A stretch of 64,000 nt of DNA from Oscarella lobularis (taxonomy: Eukaryota > Porifera > Homoscleromorpha > Homosclerophorida > Oscarellidae): positions 2,170,001-2,234,000 of the forward strand of contig NC_089176.1 in NCBI RefSeq assembly GCF_947507565.1, written 5' to 3'. A model generated the notes under the pieces. It ran no database searches. It was given only the letters and a program-made list of their open reading frames with translations, and was not told the DNA's origin. The number at the start of each line of letters is the position of its first letter. Within the stretch, counting starts at the first letter, position 1. Of this stretch, positions 47,616 to 57,755 are shown in pieces. Made by a program: the position numbers and the translations under genes.

Positions 47616-50579
47616 ATGACTGTTTTTGTCGCCACGTTGCCGCTTTTTTTCGTTCTTTGTCTGTCTCAGTCGTCTGATTTAGCGGTGAAGAGCACGCCTG
47701 TGATCCACATCGGTACAAGTCGGTTTATAGTTGGGCAGCGATGCCTCGTTTATGATTCGTGATAGTTCGGGGCAACAAAAGCAGCGTCTTTCTCTCTCAC
47801 CTTGACTTGATTTTGGAGAAAATACGAAGCAGCTTTCCTGATCTGATTCAAACGAGAACTCGCCAAGGTTTCTCATAGTAGACTGTATGGCATAGCGCAT
47901 CTAATAGTTGCCTAATCAGCCGTCTGTACGTTATGTATAGATTGTTCCTTTCAGAGTGATTCGACTCTTTTGCTGCATTTCACGACTAACTGTTTGCCGT
48001 CTGGGTATACGTCTCTTCCTGTTATTGCAGTTGCATCTGGCGAAAGGCAGCGGCTGATTGGAATGGGGAATCTAGGCGAAGGCCAAATAAGGGCAGCATT
48101 AGCAGTCGCTAGTCACAACAGATGGAGAAAAGTAGAACTTTGGACCGACGATGACGACGGTGAGCATGTCTTCGAAGTAATTAAACGTAGAGTTTCAAGC
48201 TAAAGACGGCACTATAGTTATTCCGCTCTTCTCGCGTTTGGTGTCGGCGTCGTCGACAGTATCGACTATTCGTCACCTGGGGGCACTGAACGAGACGATC
48301 CGCTCGCTATCAAACAAACATGATGCAGAAGCCATAGTCGTTCACTGTTTGAGTTCTTCTTGTTTCAGGACATTCCGAACGGTAATTTACCCGATACGGA
48401 CGTAACACTCGAAGCTGTTATTTGCACGCTAGATGTGTTCCGCGTGGAACGGTGCAAATGTAACATGGATCTATACAGAGGACGTCACCAGATTATTAGT
48501 AAGTTATATATCACGCAGTAAGCGTCTATAGTACGGAGTACTGTGGGAATTGTCTTCAGGCAGCAAAGAAGCAGTTTTGGCATCCTGTTCATGCGTTTGG
48601 ACTAGAACGAGTATTTCCTCAGCACGATTGGCTCAAGCAGCACTCAGACGCGTGCGAAGGCTTGTTGTCGAAATGTCCGGCGGATCTCACGCAATGGACG
48701 GCGGTAGATCAAATAATACTTTAATTAATTAAAGGTCTTTGGCTCGGAATATATTCTCTTGAATAGGCAACACAAGCTGATGTGTACGACGGTATTCTTT
48801 TCTTGAATCGTCTTGCAGATTACCGTGGCTCGTCGCTGTCGACTCGCATGATAAGAACACTTGCGAAGGAAGTAAGTAATCTTCCCGAGCACTTGCTTTG
48901 AAAGCGATATTTTTTTCCTGTAGATTAGTCCATTGGCTGCAAGCGGTCCTATTGATTTGAACAGCAACTTGAGAGGAAGACTGTACAATAATTACAACGT
49001 GATTAATTTGGAAGATCCCTTTCTTTTCAAGGTAGAGGTGTCACGTGTTTATATCTGAGATATGCTATTGAATATAGGTTGGAGTATATGGGAAAAGAGG
49101 ATTTTCTCCAACTAAAGAGCGAAGTAAAAGAGCCAAATTCGAAAATCACACTGAATTTCCGAGTTGCACTCCAGTCAAAGGACCTCCGTACCATTTTAAA
49201 ATTGGCATTATACAGGTACAGATAGGTATAGCCTTTAATAGTTTATGCGTTGATCACCTTATAGGAAGAGCCGTTCTTGTTTACTAACGTCGTTAATGGA
49301 AGCTACGACGGATTAATCGTTGATTTACTGAACCAACTAGGAGATACTATGGACTTCACTTACGAGCTTGTTGAGATTGCCGACGGCAGATACGGAACAT
49401 TTACGGAGTATGATGATGGTAGTCCTACCACCGCTAACGGTCTAGTGAGCGACGTTGCAAATTGCGTAAGATTATGTCTACAGAGAACAGCTTTATTGGT
49501 TGTAATGACGTTGTATTTAGAAAGTGGATATTGGTGCTGCTGCCATGGCAATAACTGCCGATCGGGAAAAGTACATAGACTTCACGAAACCTTGGATGGA
49601 TTACGGATTGACTCTTCTTGGACCAAAGCCTCATCCTGTCGATCCTAGTTTATTGTCATTTTCTGATCCTTTCACTCCTAGAACGTGGCTAGCAATTTTG
49701 GCTCTACTTCTAGTGATGACCGTACTACTACCTATTCTTCAATACGTTGCTCCTAAAGAACTACAAAACGAAGATCAGGAAACTCGCGTTCTTCCATCTT
49801 TTGTCGACAAACTATACAATTCATTTTGGTTCTTCTTTACAACTGCTATGCAACAAGGACCAGACGGTGCCTTTTTTCTGCCCGGTAAACTTCTCTACGG
49901 TGCCTGGTACTTTTTCATTCTTATCATCGTTTCCTCGTACACCGCCAATCTGGCTGCATTTCTTACTCTCCAAAACATTCCTACCACAATTAACTCTGTG
50001 GACGACTTAGCAGCTCAGACCGAAATTCTCTACGGTACCGTCAAAGACTCGGCAGTGGAAGCCTTTTTCTTCGCTTCTGACGTTGACGTGTATCACAAAA
50101 TGAGTAAACACATGCAGATTGAAAGAGATCGCGCGATGGTGGAAAACAGTTCATATGGAATTGATCGCGCACGGGATTGGGAGACTTTCGGCGACTACGT
50201 TTTCATATGGGACTCACCTGTGTTAGAATACTTCGCAGGTCTGCAACCGTGCACAGCGCGAATAATAGGACGCACGTTCTACAAAAAAGGCTACGGTATC
50301 GCTATGCCGAAAGGCATGCCATATCACGACGATTTCACACTGGAAATATTGAATCTTCGCGAAAATGGGTGGATTGCGAAGGAGTCCGTAAAGTGGCTAA
50401 CGACGACCGATTGTCCAAGCAGTGTTGTCATTTCGGAAACTGATTCTATAACTGTGCGGCAGTTGGCCGGCGTGTTTCTTATTTCAGGTGCATTTATTTG
50501 CACTGCGATTTTGGCAGCCATCGTGCAAAGATGCTTAGTTCGTTACAAGTGCTTCAATTTGAAAGATGCTGATGGCTAG
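47616..50579 (+). CDS. Ionotropic glutamate receptor-like subunit, array copy 5 (tail truncated)
   Basis: Eleven exons: 47616-47712, 47766-47867, 47941-48159, 48218-48381, 48433-48498, 48560-48703, 48767-48871, 48924-49031, 49078-49215, 49265-49465, 49521-50579 (800 aa). Exon 6 is three codons shorter than in copy 4, at a different place from the copy-3 deletion. Exons 9-10 resemble copy 2 (46-codon exon 9; SYDGLIVDLLNQLGDTMDFT). Exon 11 is nearly identical to copies 3 and 4 and ends like copy 4 (RYKCFNLK). The protein then stops at DADG-TAG. After the stop, the sequence is of copy-1/3 type and still contains a decayed last intron and the PDZ mini-exon (about 50640-50700, DDAADQITSV), now unused. 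Channel core intact; PDZ ligand lost. Confidence 0.88.
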
Positions 50580-51289
50580 TCAAAAGATGAGGTACTATGG
50601 TAATAGCCGTGATCGGTACTAATTTAGTCTTTGTACAGTGGATATTGCATAAGCCTTCTCAGTCTGAAGACGATGCTGCAGATCAAATCACAAGCGTGTA
50701 GGGTGCAATTACACTTGAGGTATATGTTGTCTTGTGCTGCATTGTACGTGCAGCACTCACTACTCTCACAGCAATTATCCGGAAATATTAGCCCAACTGC
50801 ATTTCTAGTGAACCGAGCACTTTTGTTTAGGCTGATCAGCTCTTACTAATACGGTTTGTGATAAAAAGACCTCCAACAAAAGGTCTCTCTAGGTAGTTTA
50901 GTGACTTTGGCAGCTTGTTGGCTCCGCGCTGAGCTATTATTATACATCAGGTACTGTGTACATTCAATGAGCTTACTTGCCTCGTACCTTGATAGGAGAG
51001 TTTGCTGAAGAGAGGACATAAAGATCTATTTTTGTACGGTGCAGATCAGCGCTTCGATGAACTTGAGCAATAAGCGAGGCACCCTTTTCAGTTTGCTGAG
51101 GTATGTCTAAGTGAGCTGTTATGCAACTGTTTTTCAGTTGAACGCATCCATGCTGAGCTCATGCAATCAGCAGATCCTTAGGGGGTCGTTACCTCAAGAA
51201 AAAGGTGCTCATTTTTACTTAAAATTATGTGAGCTCTCAAAGAGACATAGGGGATTACGCCTACTGAAAGAAGAGTACTCTTCTTTCAG
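50580..51289. other. 3' flank of iGluR copy 5 and right end of the array
   Basis: Matches the spacers after copies 1 and 3, with the exon-like relic stopped by TAA. It ends at the palindrome 51264-51289, exactly where the other spacers continue with AATTTTTGCATGCGG towards the next gene. This marks the right border of the array. Confidence 0.6.
51264..51289. repeat. Perfect 26-bp palindrome at the array border
   Basis: CTGAAAGAAGAGT is followed directly by its reverse complement with no spacer. The first half is the normal array sequence (present at 36390, 39960, 43718); the second half is new. It is followed by a second small inverted pair (AGCCGGG...CCCGGCT). Confidence 0.85.
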
Positions 51290-51720
51290 CCGGGGACTCT
51301 AATAACCCGGCTCTGTCATGGAGACCGTACACTTTTCTGTCGAGTCTCTCGTGCAAGCTTTTCCGGCGTCCGTTCCAGGACGGGGCTGGCACACAATCAG
51401 CCTCAACGAAGAGGTAGAGGCGAAGGTAATGCCGCAGCAACAGAACTAGAACTATGCACTGCTGGTCCATGGAATTTTATCTCCGAATCGCAGCATTGGA
51501 GCGGTTACCGTCATCTAAGAGACTGCTGGCAAAGTTCAATCGACCTGACGACTCGGCAGTTCGACGAATTGGCGCATAGTATTAATTTACCAAAGCTCTT
51601 CTGCAGGCAAGATCTCCGGTTTTACGACATTTATTTAAAAGAGAGACAGGGAAAGGCGGAAAAAAGACAAAAAGGCAGAAAGACAGAAAAAGGTATATGA
51701 AATCTCTTCACTTCCGGCTC
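51290..51720. other. Unassigned stretch with a possible gene fragment
   Basis: A plus-strand frame is open from about 51445 to 51605 (GPWNFISESQHWSGYRHLRD...TRQFDELAHSINLPK). A short frame METVHFSVESLVQAFPAS lies at 51318 before a GTAATG. I cannot name a family or build a full gene. The last ~110 bp, from TTTATTTAAAAGAGAGACAGGG, match the 3' flank of the intact kinase gene (60527-60660), so they belong to the kinase repeat unit. Confidence 0.25.
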
Positions 51721-52690
51721 TCAGATGGTAAATCGCCGAGCAGCCATTTTGTTGTCAGTTTTTGAGCACGCGATCTTTTCTTCTAATTTGACGGCCGCTG
51801 CTTTCGAGCGCTGTGCAAACTCTTCCGAAAGTAGTGAAGTGGCGGACTTGTCAGGAAGTTCAGGTAATTCGGAATCTGGAACGACAGGCGGACGTAGCCT
51901 TCCTTCCTCCGCGGCCCTCCAATCGATTCCTTCAAAGTATTCGTGCTGACGAATGGGTCGTCGCTCCTCGATCATTCCCAGTCGTTTCGATGGGTCTTTC
52001 TGTAGAATCTACACGCAAGTACTAGTCACGTAAGGAAATAAACAAGTAGGACTTCGGTACCTCAAGAAGAAATTTCTTCATTTTCACCGAGGAGTCTGGA
52101 TCCGGCTGGTATTCTTCGTCCAGGATTGCATCCTGGATTTCGTTCACAGTGTCGCGATAGAAGGGCGACTGAAGAAAAGAAAAGCGGTATTTATAAGACT
52201 TCTCACTATCTTATGCATTGGGTATAGTAGAACCTACCGCCAGATTCACGAGTTCATGGGACACGATTCCCAAACACCAGTAGTCAACCGATTGGTTGTA
52301 CTCCTCTTCTCTCAGAATCTTGAAGAAAAGATGCGCGTCTAACGAACGTATGAAGAAGTAAATTTGTATGTTTTACCTCTGGCGCCATATATCCACTGAT
52401 CAACACGTTTTCTACCTTGATGTCTCTGACGAAAGTATCTGAAGAAAGTATATAGTCAATAGTAAATAGTAAGTAACGTTGTGCATGCGCCACAGTACCT
52501 GTGTATTATGCCCTTTCTGTGCAGATATTGGATTGCGACGAGGAGTTCAGCGATGTAGAATCTGTTAATCCAGAAGACACGTTTTAATTAATGCTGTTTC
52601 TCATAGTCCAATTCAGAGTACAGTACCTTGCTTCCGCGTCGCTAAAAAGAGACTCCTGACTCGTACACAGTTCGAAGAGATCTCCTCCAA
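51721..52690 (-). pseudogene. AGC-kinase paralogue A, 5'-truncated, catalytic centre deleted
   Basis: Exons equivalent to 3 (part)-8 of the intact kinase, read leftwards: end of exon 3 (GGDLFELCTSQESLF, to 52690), exon 4 (FYIAELLVAIQYLHRKGIIH), exon 5, exon 6 (SVDYWCLGIVSHELVNLA), exon 7 (SPFYRDTVNEIQDAILDEEY), exon 8 (HEYFEGIDWRAAEEGRLRP). Exon 5 jumps from DIKVENVLISG directly to YMAPE: 29 codons holding the Asp-Leu-Gly motif and activation loop are missing, in frame. Exon 8 has lost the hydrophobic motif in the same in-frame way. Exons 1-2 and the first half of exon 3 are absent; the break abuts paralogue B at the shared CTCTACAAACTTATTTCC. It could not be an active kinase. Exons 4-8 stay open, so a transcribed pseudokinase fragment is not excluded. 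Confidence 0.8.
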
Positions 52691-52714
52691 GCTCTACAAA
52701 CTTATTTCCGGCTC

Positions 52715-53880
52715 TCAGATGATAAATCGCCGAGCAGCCATTTTGTTGTCAGTTTTTGAGCACGCAATCTTTTCTTCTATTTTGATGGCCGCTGCTTTCG
52801 AGCGCTGTGCAAACTCTTCCGAAACCCAATCGAATCCGTCGAAGTAGTGAAGTAGTTTGCGCTGCTCGGCGTTCAGTTCGACAGGCACTAGACTGACTTG
52901 TGGCTCAGATTTGCTCTCAGGTACATTCTCCACTTTGATGTCTCTGAAAAAAAGACGAATTCAATAGGAAATATTGTTGTTCACGCTGCTCAGGGTCACC
53001 TGGCGGACTTGTCAGGAAGTTCAGGTAATTCGGAATCTGGAACGACAGGCGGACGGAGCCTTCCTTCCTCCGCGGCCTTCCAATCGATCCCTTCAAAGTA
53101 TGCATTCTGGACGAATGGGTCGTCGCTCCTCGATCATTCCCAGTCGTCTCGGCGGGTACGTCTTTTCTGAGAATCTGCACGCAAGCACTGTACAGTCACG
53201 TAAGGAAAAAAACAAGTAGGACGTCGGTACCTCGAGAAGAAATTTCTTCATTGCCACTGTGGAGTCTGGATCGTTTGATATTTTTCGTCGAGGATGGCGT
53301 CCTGGATTTCGTCGACTGTGTCGCGATAGAATGGCGACAGGCGAAAAGAAAGGCGGTATTTATAAGACTTCTCACTATCTTATGCATTGGGTATAGTAGA
53401 ACCTACCGAAAGATTCACGAGTTCATGGGACACGATTCCCAAACACCAGTAGTCGACCGATTTGTTATATGCCTCTCCTCTGAGAATCTTGAAGAAAAGA
53501 TGCGCGTCTAACGTATGAAGAAGTAAATTTGTATGTTTTACCTCTGGCGCCATATAACGAGGCGTGCCGACGAATGTGGTCTTGAGTTCTTTGACCACGC
53601 CCAAGTCGCACACACTGTCCACTGATCAACACGTTTTCTACCTTGATGTCTCTGAAGAAAGTATAAAGTCAATAGTAAATAGTAAGTAACGTTGTGCATG
53701 CGATACAGCACCTGTGTATGATGCCTTTGCTGTGTAGATATTGAATCGACGCGAGGAGTTCAGTTATATAGAATCTGTTAATCAGAAGACACGTTTTAAT
53801 TAATTAAGGCTGTTTCTCATAGTCCAATTCAGAGTACAGTACTTCGCTTCCGCGTCGCTGAAAGGAGACTCCTGACTCAC
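52715..53880 (-). pseudogene. AGC-kinase paralogue B, chimeric and frameshifted
   Basis: Leftwards: exon-3 fragment ending SQESPFSDAEA (53880), exon 4, exon 5 with a deletion that shifts frame before VCDLGVVKEL, exon 6 (SVDYWCLGIVSHELVNLS), exon 7 with a lost acceptor (TTTTCGCCTG for TTTTCTTCAG) and a 1-nt deletion, and a first half of exon 8 with frame breaks. An exon-5-like piece (AGACATCAAAGTGGAGAAT) is then fused directly to the second half of exon 8 (HYFDGFDWVSEEFAQ). Several independent lesions make it a pseudogene. It keeps the same intron positions as the intact gene. Confidence 0.85.
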
Positions 53881-55175
53881 CTATGTATTATTCCCTTTTC
53901 GTGCAGAGACTGTAGGGCAACGAGAAGTTCGGCTATGTAAAACCTTAATAAGAGGTCGATCATTTAAAGAGGGAGTCTCTTCTTTTCTTTTAGAGGCCGC
54001 CGCTGCTTCTGCTGCTAAAAATTCGTCTGATACCCAGTCAAAGCCTTCGAAATGGTGAAGGTGTTTTTGCATTTCGTCGTTCAATTCAACTGGTGCTAGT
54101 TCGACAGAAGGCTCGTCTTCCGGAATCTCTGGAACGCTTTCGTCCGGAATGACAGGCGGGCGCGTTCGTCCTTCCGCCGCTTCTTCCCAGTCGATCCCGC
54201 CGAAGTATCTGTCGAATTGGCTGTCGACGTTCGATCATACCAAGCTGCGCTGACGGGTCTTTATTTAAAATCTGCGCGCAAACACTGTTTAGTCCACATA
54301 AAGTAAGCAAGAATATACGATGGTACCTGTCTAAGGAACCTTTTCATCTCCGATGATGTATCAGGATTCGGCTCGTACTTCTCATTCAGAATTGCGTCCT
54401 GAATTTCTTCTACGCTGTCGCGGTAAAATGGAGACTGAAAAAAGGTACGACGTTTTCCGCTCGATGGGTACTGAAGCAGAACTTACCGCTAAATTTGCCA
54501 GTTCGTGTGACAAGATTCTAAGCGACCAGTAATCCACGGACTGGTCGTACGACTGGCCCAATAAAATCTTAAAGAAGAAAAAGAAATTGTCTTGTAAGTT
54601 GAAAAATTGTGCTGTTAACTGCCTACCTCTGGGGCCATATAGTGTGGCGTTCCTACAAGAGTGGTTGTCCTTCCGCCGTCTTCTTTTAGGCATTCTTTTG
54701 CAACGCTCATGTCGCAGAGCTTCGCGTGGCCACTTCTACTAACGAGCACGTTTTCCATTTTAATGTCCCTGAAGTAAAAAAAGATTAGGTAGATAAATAG
54801 TAAATAAAAACGCAATACCCACCTATGTATTATTCCCTTTCCGTGCAGAGACTGTATGTAAGGCAACGAGAAGTTCAGCTATGTAAAACCTTTTAGTAAG
54901 ACGTCAATTATTTGCATCTTCTCTTGCATGTAAACCGTACTACTTCTCTTCCGTGTTGCGGAAAGGAGACTTCTGACTCGTACAGAGTTTGAAGAGATCG
55001 CCTCCGAGTGCTACTTCCATTGCGTAGAATAGGTACGACTAGAATCAGAAGAGGTCGATTCAATTTTTGTATGATTTGTTTCTTTGCTTACGTCGTTCTG
55101 GAAAGTGGACAATAAGTGGATGAAAAGAAGATGATTGGGTTGCGACCAGAGCGTTCTTTTCTATCCAGAGAGGTA
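53881..55175 (-). pseudogene. AGC-kinase paralogue C, diverged, with an extra exon-4 fragment
   Basis: Leftwards: exon 2 end (LWIEKNALVATQ, frame then broken), exon 3 (MEVALGGDLFKLCTSQKSPF), exon 4 with a 4-nt insertion, exon 5 (DIKMENVLVSRSGHAKLCDM; the Asp-Leu-Gly is Asp-Met-Ser), exon 6 (SVDYWSLRILSHELANLA), exon 7 (SPFYRDSVEEIQDAILNEKY), exon 8 with a 5-nt deletion near PIRQ, then HHFEGFDWVSDEF. Past its end (53882-53944) lies one more exon 4 (FYIAELLVALQSLHEKGIIH), joined directly to paralogue B: a fourth, almost wholly deleted copy. Confidence 0.82.
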
Positions 55176-55640
55176 CGACTAGAATCAGAAGACATTGAGG
55201 CGAAATCTCTTTAGCTACAGTACCTGGTATTTATTTATATATTTATATTTACTTTGTTCTGGAACATGGTGAGCGAGTAGCGAAACAAGTACAGTACCAA
55301 TATCGAGATAAACGCTGAGGAAAAACAGGGAGAAACTTCAGGTTGCAAACAGGAGCTGTTGCTGTGCAACTGTGACGTCACAAAGATAAAATGGGTAATA
55401 GGCGTCCACCCAATAATCTCAGCCCGTGCAATCAGATTGCGCGAAGATTATTGGGCGAATGCCCATTATCTAATTTATCTTTGTGACGTCACAGGTACAT
55501 AGTAATCATCGTTCGCTTTCAAACTCTAGTAGTACATGTACATGTATTCGTGGTTCAAACAAGCGCTGCACCTAGATGACAAAGCTCTTCATCTCTGGTG
55601 TTGATTCGGGGTTCGGCTCGTATTTTTTGACACACAGGGC
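55176..55640 (-). pseudogene. Isolated AGC-kinase exon remnants, interrupted by a foldback element
   Basis: Two short kinase-like pieces read leftwards. KKYEPNPESTPEMKSFVI-stop at about 55575-55640 equals the second half of exon 7. A TMFQNK before GTAAAT at about 55259-55295 equals the end of exon 2 (ATFQNN before GTAAAC). The foldback element 55370-55494 sits between them. No frame joins them. Confidence 0.55.
55370..55494. mobile_element. Foldback element with CRE-like ends
   Basis: Perfect 21-bp terminal inverted repeats, CTGTGACGTCACAAAGATAAA (55370-55390) and its complement (55474-55494). Inside them lie imperfect arms around CCCAATAATCT...AGATTATTGGG. The tips contain the palindrome TGACGTCA. 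Related sequence, including ~80 bp of left flank (CAGGGAGAAA, TTGCAA, GAGCTGTT), recurs at about 63090-63260. Non-autonomous; no ORF. Confidence 0.75.
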
Positions 55641-55929
55641 CAAAAAAACATAAAACAGATCCGAAGCAAATTTCTGCAAGAAATGTTCAACGGTAGAAAG
55701 ACAAACAAAATACGCCCGTCCAATCACGGAGATGTCATAGGGAATGCGTCACGTGAACGCTACGTCAGCCTGCATCATCTATACTACTAAGAGCGGCGGC
55801 CATCTTGGATGACGTCAAAACCTTTTGTTAAAATCACTAAGGCTCTTTCGCTGCGCCTTCTACCGCACTCTCTTGCGGCGCAAACATCTCCGGCGATCCG
55901 CGCGGAGATGACTGGCTATCTCTTTTTTC

Positions 55930-56170
55930 TCAGACGACATCGGGCGCTCCCTTATGGGGTGCACAATGTCTGGTGCTTTTGTCTTCATTATGACGTCATA
56001 CGGCACAAAGCACTCTTAATTGTGTGCCTTGAAAGGAGGGGCCAGTAGACACACACTACGCCTTATTTTGCACCGCAATAACGTGCAAGTATCGCGCAAT
56101 AACGTTTGAGCCATTCGCCAAAACCTCACAGAATCTAAATGTGAGGTTTTTGGAAAGGCCAGCTATGTAG
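55930..56170. repeat. Dispersed ~230-bp repeat, copy 1
   Basis: Shares with 57120-57345 and 58020-58235 the order: GGGGTGCACAAT, GGTGCTTTTGTCTTCATTATG, ACGTCATACGGCAC, GAATTGTGTGCC, GACA[CT]ACACTACGCC, GAGCCATTCGCCA, AACCTCAC. No coding frame is conserved. Probably a non-autonomous mobile element. Confidence 0.75.
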
Positions 56171-56204
56171 GCTAAATAAGAGAGATCAGGGCCTCATCTT
56201 TGAC

Positions 56205-57050
56205 TCTTAGGGTCTGTGATCACAGGGTATCTGTGGTTATCTGTGATCACAGGGGTAGATGTACAGGATCACAGGGGGCATCTGCTTTGGGGTACCTGCG
56301 TTATCACAGGGTAACTGTGATAACTGTGATCATCGGGTAACTGAAATCACAGGGCATCTCTGATCATAGGGTATCTGTGATCACTGTGATCACAGGCGTA
56401 TAACAGGATCACAGGGTTTCTGTGATCACATGGTAACTGTGATTACAGGGGTATCTGTGGACACAGGGTAACTGTGATCACAGGGGTATCTGTGAACACA
56501 GGGTAACTGTGATCACAGGGGTATCTGTGATTACAGATCACAGGGTAACTCACACGGGTGTATCTGTGATCACAGGGTAACTGTGATCACAGGGGTAGCT
56601 GTGAAGATCACAGGGTAACTGTGATCACAGGATAATTTTAAATATCTGTGATCACAGAAAATCTGTCGTCACAAAATCATCTGTGATCACAAGGGCGTCT
56701 GTGATCAAAAGGGTATCTGTGATGACCGGGAAAATGTGATGACAGGGAAATTGTGATCACAAGGAAAATGTGATCACAGAAAAATTGTGATCACACGGAA
56801 AATGTGATCACAGGAAAATCGTGATCACACGGAAATTGTGATCACACGGAGATTGTGTAACTTCGATCACAGGGTAACTATAATACCAGGGTATCTGTGA
56901 TCACAGGGTAACTGTAATTACAAGTTAACTGGAATAACGAGGTATCTGTGATCACAGGGTAACTGTGATCACAGTGTAACTGTAATCGCCGGTTATGTGT
57001 GATCACAGGGTATCTTTGATCACAGGGTAACTGTGATCACCGGCGTTATA
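56205..57050. repeat. TGTGATCACAGG minisatellite
   Basis: About 840 bp made of degenerate repeats of a ~17-21-nt unit, TGTGATCACAGGGTAACTG or TGTGATCACAGGGGTATC, with GGAAAAT variants near 56740-56850. Every unit carries the palindrome TGATCA, often extended to TGTGATCACA. It sits precisely between repeat copies 1 and 2 of the 230-bp element. Confidence 0.92.
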
Positions 57051-57095
57051 GATAATATGGGACTACCAATACGTGCACGACACTGCGGTGGCTAT

Positions 57096-57345
57096 TTCCC
57101 CGTGCGAAGCACGGGCACCTTATGCGGACTTATGGGGTGCACAATCCCTGGTGCTTTTGTCTTCATTATGACGTCATACGGCACCACGCACTCTGAATTG
57201 TGTGCCCTAAAAGGGAGGTTGGTTGACATACACTACGCCTTATTTTTCACCGCAAGAGCGTGGAAATATCGCGTATCAACGATTGAGCCATTCGCCAAAA
57301 AACTTCACGGCGTATGACGTAATCTATACGTGAGCCCAAAAACCT
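57096..57345. repeat. Dispersed ~230-bp repeat, copy 2, with a CCCGTGCGAAGCACGGG hairpin
   Basis: Begins with the stem-loop CCCCGTGCGAAGCACGGGCACC (also at 58829-58850), then the same block as copies 1 and 3, to GCGTATGACGTAATCTATACGTG. A small frame at 57033 overlaps it but is not shared with the other copies. Confidence 0.75.
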
Positions 57346-57407
57346 GAACTGGAGGGCAGGCGCGCTATGTACCCTCAATTGCCTTACACTGGCTTGCTCG
57401 CAAGCTA

Positions 57408-57755
57408 TATACCGTACTCGCGCGATTAGAGCCACTGGGACTCTATTGTTTCAACTCGAGCTTGGGGCTATAATTGAGACTGGGGCTCTAATCGAAATGG
57501 GGCTTTATTATTTCATTCAGTATACGCTGACAAGCTACATTACCTACGACAAGCTTGCAATTTCAATTGGAAAGCACACTATTCATTGTCTGTATCACTG
57601 CTGTCTGTCTCCGACGTATCTGCTGTAACCTCAAATACAGCCCCGGGGCTGTATTTGAGATGGGGCTTTAATTTTTCAACTCATCGAGAAAGGGGGGCAC
57701 TATACGAGAGGGGCTCCAATCGAGAGTGGGGCTCTAATCGCGCGAGTACGGTATA
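57408..57755. mobile_element. Inverted-repeat element, 26-bp perfect ends
   Basis: TATACCGTACTCGCGCGATTAGAGCC at 57408-57433 is the exact complement of 57730-57755. The ~300-bp interior is built of TGGGGCT[CT]TAAT(C/T)GAGA-type units in both orientations plus one unique part. A related start (TACACTGGCTTGCTCG.AAGCTA) recurs at 58486-58508. No transposase. Confidence 0.75.

Noticed and set aside
56205-57050. CRISPR array
   Set aside because: The unit is short and degenerate, with no unique spacers, in a eukaryotic setting: a minisatellite.
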